The notes under the pieces are model-generated. The model did not search any database and was not told where the DNA came from. It saw only the letters and a list, made by a program, of their open reading frames with translations. Below are positions 59,628 through 64,000 of a DNA stretch of 64,000 nt, piece after piece. Source of the DNA: Neoroseomonas marina (GTDB taxonomy: Bacteria > Pseudomonadota > Alphaproteobacteria > Acetobacterales > Acetobacteraceae); the NCBI RefSeq assembly GCF_012927745.1, contig NZ_JABBKX010000008.1, forward strand, positions 62,001-126,000, written 5' to 3'. The first letter of the stretch is position 1. Each line of letters starts with the position of its first letter. The translations under genes were made by a program, and so were the position numbers.

Positions 59628-62051
59628 TCACCTTATGCGGCGGAGCTGCTCGGATCCCTCCCTGGCCTCGGCAACGGCCGCGTCGACGCTCCATGCATCC
59701 GGACCGCGGCGGTGCGCGACCGTACCATCCGGCCCCAGCGCGACCAGATGCAGCCACCCGTTGTCGAACAGCGCCTGCACCGCCGGGTGCCGCCCCAGGA
59801 TGTCGTCGACGGCCTCGCGCGGCGCCGCCACCACGACGCACAGCCGCAAGGGCTCATGGACCAGGTTCTCGCCGTCATGCACCGACTGCCAGGGCAGGCC
59901 GGTGCGCAGCGCGCCGCCATTGCCTTCCAGGACGCCGATGCCGCCGGTGACGTTGTGCAGCAGCTTGTTGCCGCCGCCGAAGGCCTCGGGTGCGACGACC
60001 GACCCATAGTATTGCAGGCTGATCCAGCTCGCGACGACGACAGGCGCGGTCAGGATCAGCTCGAGCACGCGGAACCCCTCATCCGCCCGCCAGTCGTAGT
60101 CGTGCAGGAAGGCCCGCCCGCCGAGGTCGCGCCCCGCGGTCATGGCGCGCGGCGCGGCGATGAAGGCGCGGCAGCCGGCGAGGCCCCATTCGGGCCGCGT
60201 CTCCGCCCAGTCGCGCCCGTGCCGGGCAACGGCCTTCCCGGTCGCGGCCCGCGGCAGCCGCAGCGCCCGTTCCGCCCGCGCCAGCGCCGCCGCGCGCGCG
60301 AGCCAGGCCCGCGCCTGCCGCAGCGGCGCCTGGTGCGCGGCGGACGCATGGTCGCCGGCGAAGACCGCGACCTCGTCGCTCGTCGTGTCGTGCAGCCCGG
60401 CGACGAAAAGCGTGTCCTCCGGAATGACGATGCCCTTCGCCGCGAGCCCCTGCCGCACCTCGGCCTCGTTCAGCAGCGCGGCGAGCAGCCTTGCGCTGAC
60501 ATCGCCCTGGTACCCGCCGCAGGCGCCGCATTGCAGCGCGCTCGCATGCGGATTGTTCGTCACCCGCGCGCCGTGGCCGACCAGCAGCACGAGCGGCGCG
60601 AAACCCTCCGTCAGCGACATGGCGCGCAGCACCGCCTCGGCGGTCGCGACCCGCGTCGCCGCGGGCAGCGCGCCGTCGAAGCGCGGCGCCGGCATGGCCT
60701 TCGCCGCGCGGCGAAGGCCGAAGGACTCCCGCAGCAGCGTCCAGCCATGCAGCAGCCCCGCGGATTCCACGAAGGCGAAGGAGGACACCGCCGCCTGGCT
60801 GAACCGCCCCCAGGCACGCTTCGCCCGCGCCGTGATGCGCGCGCGCTCCGCGCCCTTGTCGCCCGGCACCGCGTCGCAGCTCATCAGGCCCGGGCGCAGC
60901 AGCACCGGCAGCCGGTTCTCGACCACGTCCGAGGCGAAGGGCCGGTGCGCCACCGGCAGGCCGAAGAAGCCCGCGAAGCCCTGGGTGCGGATGCCGGGGT
61001 CGAGGGATTCCAGCGCCCGGCGCAGCACCTCGGACCGCACGTCGATGCAGAAGGCCGCCTGCAGGGCGGGACGCGCCGGCGCGGCCACGACGGGCGCCGT
61101 CCCGACCGCGGCGAGCACCTCCCGCTGCGCCGAATGGTCCGCCGCCGCCTGGAGAATAGCGTCGATCGCGTCCTCCGCGGTCGGCAGCACGGGCTCGGCA
61201 TGGGCGGCGAGCACCTCCCGCCACCGCGCCTCGATCGCCGGCGTGTGGCGGGCATAGAGCGCCTCCTCCCAGACCAGCCGCACGGCCAGCAGCCCGGCCA
61301 GCGTGCCATCGGTCCCGCCGGCGAGTTCCGCCTCGAAGCCGCGCTGCCTGGCGAGCTGCGCCCAGCCGCCCAGCGTCATCAGCAGCCGGTGCAGCAGCGT
61401 CCCCAGCGCCGCCTCCGGCACGCCCAGCGCATCGAGCGCGCGGCCGGTCGCGGCCTCGGCCGCCTGCGGGGCCGCGGCGACATGGGCGCAGAAGCCGGAC
61501 AGGCCGAGGATCTCAGGCGTCAGGTCGCGCAGCGCCGTCGCCCGCCAGGAGGCATAGAGCGAACCGCGATCCTGCATCGGCCACAGCGCCTGGCCGGCAT
61601 CGAACCAGCCCCCGGCGAAGGCGCCGAGCCGCTCGGCGATGATGCCGGGCCAGTCGGTGCCGGTCGCCTCCGCGACAAGGTCGGCGACGGTGGGCAGCGC
61701 GACGGGCGGGGCGACGGGCGCGGTCAGCGCCTCGCGCAGCGCGGCGATGTCGGCCGGGCGGTGCGCGTCCGGCGCGGCGGCGAGTGCGGCGGCGAGGTCC
61801 GCCTCGGTGATCGCGCCGGAGGCGATGCGCCCGGCATACCAGGCCCGCGGCATGGTGGCGCGCAGCCCGCCGACGCGCCGCAGCCGCGCCGCGGTCGTGG
61901 CGAGGTCCTCCTCCGCCTGGCCGAGGAAGGGGTTGACCGCGACCGTGGCGGCCAGCGGCCAGGCCGGCGGGATGGCGCGCTCGGCCTGCATCAGCGCGGC
62001 GGCGAGCGCCGGCACGGCGGGGGCGGCCTGGTGGGTGTCGAAGGGCATCAT
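59628..62051 (-). CDS. dabA: Inorganic carbon transporter subunit DabA (DUF2309)
   Basis: 807 residues. Cytoplasmic beta-carbonic-anhydrase-like subunit of the Dab CO2 pump, formerly UPF0753/Ybc[17 protein letters not shown] gives zinc Cys335 and Asp337. [24 protein letters not shown] gives His493 and Cys508. The spacing (Cys-x-Asp; His to Cys 15) equals that of characterised DabA. FGFFGLPV and [15 protein letters not shown] are conserved. Follows dabB (start 11 bp downstream), so one operon. Provides energy-coupled bicarbonate accumulation. Confidence 0.94.
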   Translation of the reverse strand: MMPFDTHQAAPAVPALAAALMQAERAIPPAWPLAATVAVNPFLGQAEEDLATTAARLRRVGGLRATMPRAWYAGRIASGAITEADLAAALAAAPDAHRPADIAALREALTAPVAPPVALPTVADLVAEATGTDWPGIIAERLGAFAGGWFDAGQALWPMQDRGSLYASWRATALRDLTPEILGLSGFCAHVAAAPQAAEAATGRALDALGVPEAALGTLLHRLLMTLGGWAQLARQRGFEAELAGGTDGTLAGLLAVRLVWEEALYARHTPAIEARWREVLAAHAEPVLPTAEDAIDAILQAAADHSAQREVLAAVGTAPVVAAPARPALQAAFCIDVRSEVLRRALESLDPGIRTQGFAGFFGLPVAHRPFASDVVENRLPVLLRPGLMSCDAVPGDKGAERARITARAKRAWGRFSQAAVSSFAFVESAGLLHGWTLLRESFGLRRAAKAMPAPRFDGALPAATRVATAEAVLRAMSLTEGFAPLVLLVGHGARVTNNPHASALQCGACGGYQGDVSARLLAALLNEAEVRQGLAAKGIVIPEDTLFVAGLHDTTSDEVAVFAGDHASAAHQAPLRQARAWLARAAALARAERALRLPRAATGKAVARHGRDWAETRPEWGLAGCRAFIAAPRAMTAGRDLGGRAFLHDYDWRADEGFRVLELILTAPVVVASWISLQYYGSVVAPEAFGGGNKLLHNVTGGIGVLEGNGGALRTGLPWQSVHDGENLVHEPLRLCVVVAAPREAVDDILGRHPAVQALFDNGWLHLVALGPDGTVAHRRGPDAWSVDAAVAEAREGSEQLRRIR

Positions 62052-62061
62052 CGGCCTCCTC

Positions 62062-63600
62062 TCAGGCGGCGTTGCGCAGCGACCAGCCCCGCAGGAGCCG
62101 GTCGGTCAGGGCGTTGACGTAGAGGCCGTTGGCCAGGTGCACGCGCAGGCCGGCAGCGGCCGGGTGCTGCGCCCAGAGCGGGAAGGTCGCCTGCGCGAAG
62201 GCCGTCAGCCCGAAGCCGAGCACCGCGAGCACGATCAGCACCCATTCGAGCGCGCCGGGCGTGGGCGCGGGCGGCAGGATGCCGGCGGTCAGCGCCTCGG
62301 CCGCGCGCTGCAGGGCGAAGTAGCCCACCGCCGCCGCAGCCGCGGCGATCGAGGTGCGCAGCGCGAGCGGCCCCGGCGCCGCATCGGCGAAGCCCTGGGC
62401 GAGCAGGTATGCGACGCCGAGCACCAGGATGGCGCCGAGCGCGATCGCCTGCGGCGACTTGCCGTCGAAGCCGAAGGCGGCGCCGATCAGCGCATAGAGC
62501 GCGAGCGCCGCGAGGAAGGCCCGCCCGACCGCGCGCCCGCCGGGCACCGCGACCGGCCCGGGGCGCGGGATCGCCGCGACCTTCGCCACCGCCCCGCCCG
62601 CCGCGAGGAAGGCATGCGCCTTGTAGAGCGAGTGGGCGAGGATGTGCAGCAGCGCGAGCGGGAACAGCGCGAGCCCGCATTGCAGGATCATGAAGCCCAT
62701 CTGCGCTATGGTGGACCAGGCGAGCGCCGTCTTGACCGCCGGCTGCGTCAGCATCACCAGCCCCGCGAACAGCGCGGTGAAGCCGCCGATCATCGCGAGC
62801 GCGGCGAGCACGCCGGGTGCGGCCAGCATCACGTCGGCGAAGCGGATCAGCAGGAAGCCGCCGGCATTGATCAGCCCGGCATGGAGCAGGGCGGAGACCG
62901 GCGTCGGCGTCTCCATCACCTCGGTTAGCCAGCCATGGGTCGGGAACTGCGCCGACTTCAGCAGCGCGGCGATGGCGAGCAGCGCGGCCGCGCCGGCCGC
63001 CGCGACGGGGGCCTGGCCGGCCCGCGCACCCTCGAGGATCGCGCCGATATCAGCGGTGCCGAAGCCGAGGCCGAGCAGCAGCGCCGCCGCGGCGAGCGCG
63101 ACATCGCCGGTCCGCGCGAAGATCGCCTTCTTGCGCGCCGCCCGCCGGGCCGCCGGCCGGTCGGGATAGAACAGGAGCAGCCGTTGCAGCCCGAGCCCCG
63201 CGCCGATCCAGGCCAGGACGAGCAGCACCATGTTGCCCGCCTGCACCAGCAGCAACGCGGCGGCGAGCGTCAGGCAGAGCCAGCCGGTGAAGGCGCCCTG
63301 CCGCGCCTCCCCGTCGAGGTAGGTCGCCGCGTAGCGCACCACCACCCAGCCGACGAAGGCGACCAGCAGCAGCATCGCCGTCGAGACCGCGTCGATGCGC
63401 GCCAGGCCCAGCGGCGCGCCGCCCGGCCCGGCGAGGAGCAGGACGCCGAGGCTCGCCACCGCCACGCCCAGCGCGGCGAGGGCGGCGAGGCCGGCGAGAC
63501 GCAGGCTCGCGGCCGGCCGCAGGCCGGGGCCGCGGAGGGCGACCAGCGCCGCGGCGGCCAGCGCCAGCGGGGCGAGGAGGGGCAGGAGATGGCTCGGCAT
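62062..63600 (-). CDS. dabB: DabB, proton-conducting membrane subunit (NuoL-like)
   Basis: 512 residues, about 14 hydrophobic segments. NADH-quinone oxidoreductase subunit 5 family without the complex-I genes. [41 protein letters not shown] is the conserved antiporter core with its Lys and Glu in the middle. [19 protein letters not shown] and [19 protein letters not shown] contain the proton-path Lys and His. Likely uses the proton gradient to drive DabA. Confidence 0.92.
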   Translation of the reverse strand: MPSHLLPLLAPLALAAAALVALRGPGLRPAASLRLAGLAALAALGVAVASLGVLLLAGPGGAPLGLARIDAVSTAMLLLVAFVGWVVVRYAATYLDGEARQGAFTGWLCLTLAAALLLVQAGNMVLLVLAWIGAGLGLQRLLLFYPDRPAARRAARKKAIFARTGDVALAAAALLLGLGFGTADIGAILEGARAGQAPVAAAGAAALLAIAALLKSAQFPTHGWLTEVMETPTPVSALLHAGLINAGGFLLIRFADVMLAAPGVLAALAMIGGFTALFAGLVMLTQPAVKTALAWSTIAQMGFMILQCGLALFPLALLHILAHSLYKAHAFLAAGGAVAKVAAIPRPGPVAVPGGRAVGRAFLAALALYALIGAAFGFDGKSPQAIALGAILVLGVAYLLAQGFADAAPGPLALRTSIAAAAAAVGYFALQRAAEALTAGILPPAPTPGALEWVLIVLAVLGFGLTAFAQATFPLWAQHPAAAGLRVHLANGLYVNALTDRLLRGWSLRNAA

Positions 63601-63682
63601 CGGCGTCGGGCGCTCCGTCGGGCTTGGGATGGGCGCCGGATAGCAATCGTCGATATTGCAAGAAATGACATTGTTTCTATCG

Positions 63683-63707
63683 TATCGTTCACATGAACAG
63701 AACGATA
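63683..63707. promoter_or_regulatory. LysR-type operator in the dabB/lysR gap
   Basis: TATCGTTC-acatgaaca-GAACGATA, perfect 8-bp arms with a 9-nt centre. It ends on the first base of the LysR ATG (63707), so binding probably represses that gene and could activate dabBA in the other direction. Contains an inner GTTC-acat-GAAC. Confidence 0.65.
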
Positions 63708-64000
63708 TGCCCGAGCTGAACTACCATCACCTGCGCTACTTCCACGCCGTCGCGCATGAGGGGAACCTCACCCGCGCCGCGGCGCGGCTGAACCTCGCGC
63801 CCTCGGCGCTGTCGGCGCAGATCCGCGCGCTCGAGGACCGCCTGGGTCAGCCGCTGTTCGAGCGCAGCGGCCGGCGGTTGGTGCTGACGGAGGCCGGGCG
63901 CATCGCGCTCGCCCATGCGGATGCGATCTTCGCGGCGGGGGAGGAACTGGTCGCGACCCTGCAGGAGACGCGCCGGGCCCAGCGCATCCTGCGCGTCGGT
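63707..64000 (+). CDS. LysR family regulator (N-terminal part; continues beyond the window)
   Basis: 98 codons visible. LNYHHLRYFHAVAHEGNLTRAAARLNLAPSALSAQIRALEDRLGQPLFERSGRRLVLTEAGRIALAHADAIF is the HTH and linker of the NhaR/CbbR-like group. Divergent from dabB-dabA with a palindromic box at its start. Likely senses carbon or pH status and controls the Dab pump. The effector domain is outside the window. Confidence 0.9.
   Translation, partial: MPELNYHHLRYFHAVAHEGNLTRAAARLNLAPSALSAQIRALEDRLGQPLFERSGRRLVLTEAGRIALAHADAIFAAGEELVATLQETRRAQRILRVG

Overview
The window is high-GC, densely packed DNA from an alphaproteobacterium. The gene set suggests a Rhodospirillales/Acetobacteraceae (Roseomonas-like) chromosome: an RpoH sigma factor, a DUF6476 membrane protein, three Bug-type solute receptors, a Hint-domain protein, and an alphaproteobacterial LexA box (GTTC-N7-GTTC). 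The taxonomic placement is inference from gene content. I used no database.

Layout. 1-4.7 kb: end of a sugar ABC importer, a hydroxyacid dehydrogenase, DUF3830, an M23 peptidase and a membrane protein. 4.8-12.9 kb: an integrated element in a tRNA-Gln(CUG) gene. It is bounded by a 17-bp direct repeat and has matching paired octamers just inside each end. It carries a two-gene cargo operon (GrlR-like? plus DUF6680-like), a serine resolvase with a likely res site, a glycine-rich membrane protein, a protein with degenerate family-A-polymerase-like motifs, RNase HI, a regular repeat array (A units 44 bp apart, or about 80 bp apart when a palindromic B unit lies between) and a tyrosine integrase. 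13-26.5 kb: housekeeping genes ppx, rlmE, a methyltransferase, cysE, guaB, a haloacid dehalogenase, an RsmB-type methyltransferase, a GNAT, guaA, an amidase, an M20 peptidase, tag and ybaK. 26.5-31.9 kb: a 2H phosphoesterase behind a LexA box, an HxlR-controlled pair, an ArsC-like protein and a TetR-led operon of VOC/DUF1428/SRPBCC proteins. 31.9-41.9 kb: a peptide or opine-type uptake and hydrolysis cluster (family 5 binding protein, M20, Bug receptor, M28), GMC oxidoreductase, an amino-acid binding protein, cytochrome c and a Vgb-like beta-propeller protein. 42-44.7 kb: rpoH, rluD, DUF6476, DUF2256. 44.7-47.6 kb: a second, small integrated element in tRNA-Glu(CUC), bounded by a 21-bp repeat. 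It carries a truncated integrase and a convergent TcmP / three-Cys-motif (DUF5131) pair. 48.4-54.1 kb: a LysR-controlled CoA-dependent catabolic cluster (CoA-transferase, enoyl-CoA hydratase, two Bug receptors, MaoC) ending in an SDR fragment. 54.8-59.6 kb: an RTX/Hint protein, a two-domain glycosyltransferase and a PilZ protein. 59.6-64 kb: the DabA-DabB inorganic-carbon pump with a divergent LysR regulator that runs off the window.

The most promising undescribed material is in the two tRNA-borne elements. The first looks like an integrative element with its own replication/maintenance module and a repeat array of unknown function. The second is a minimal cassette whose only intact genes are TcmP and its three-Cys partner.
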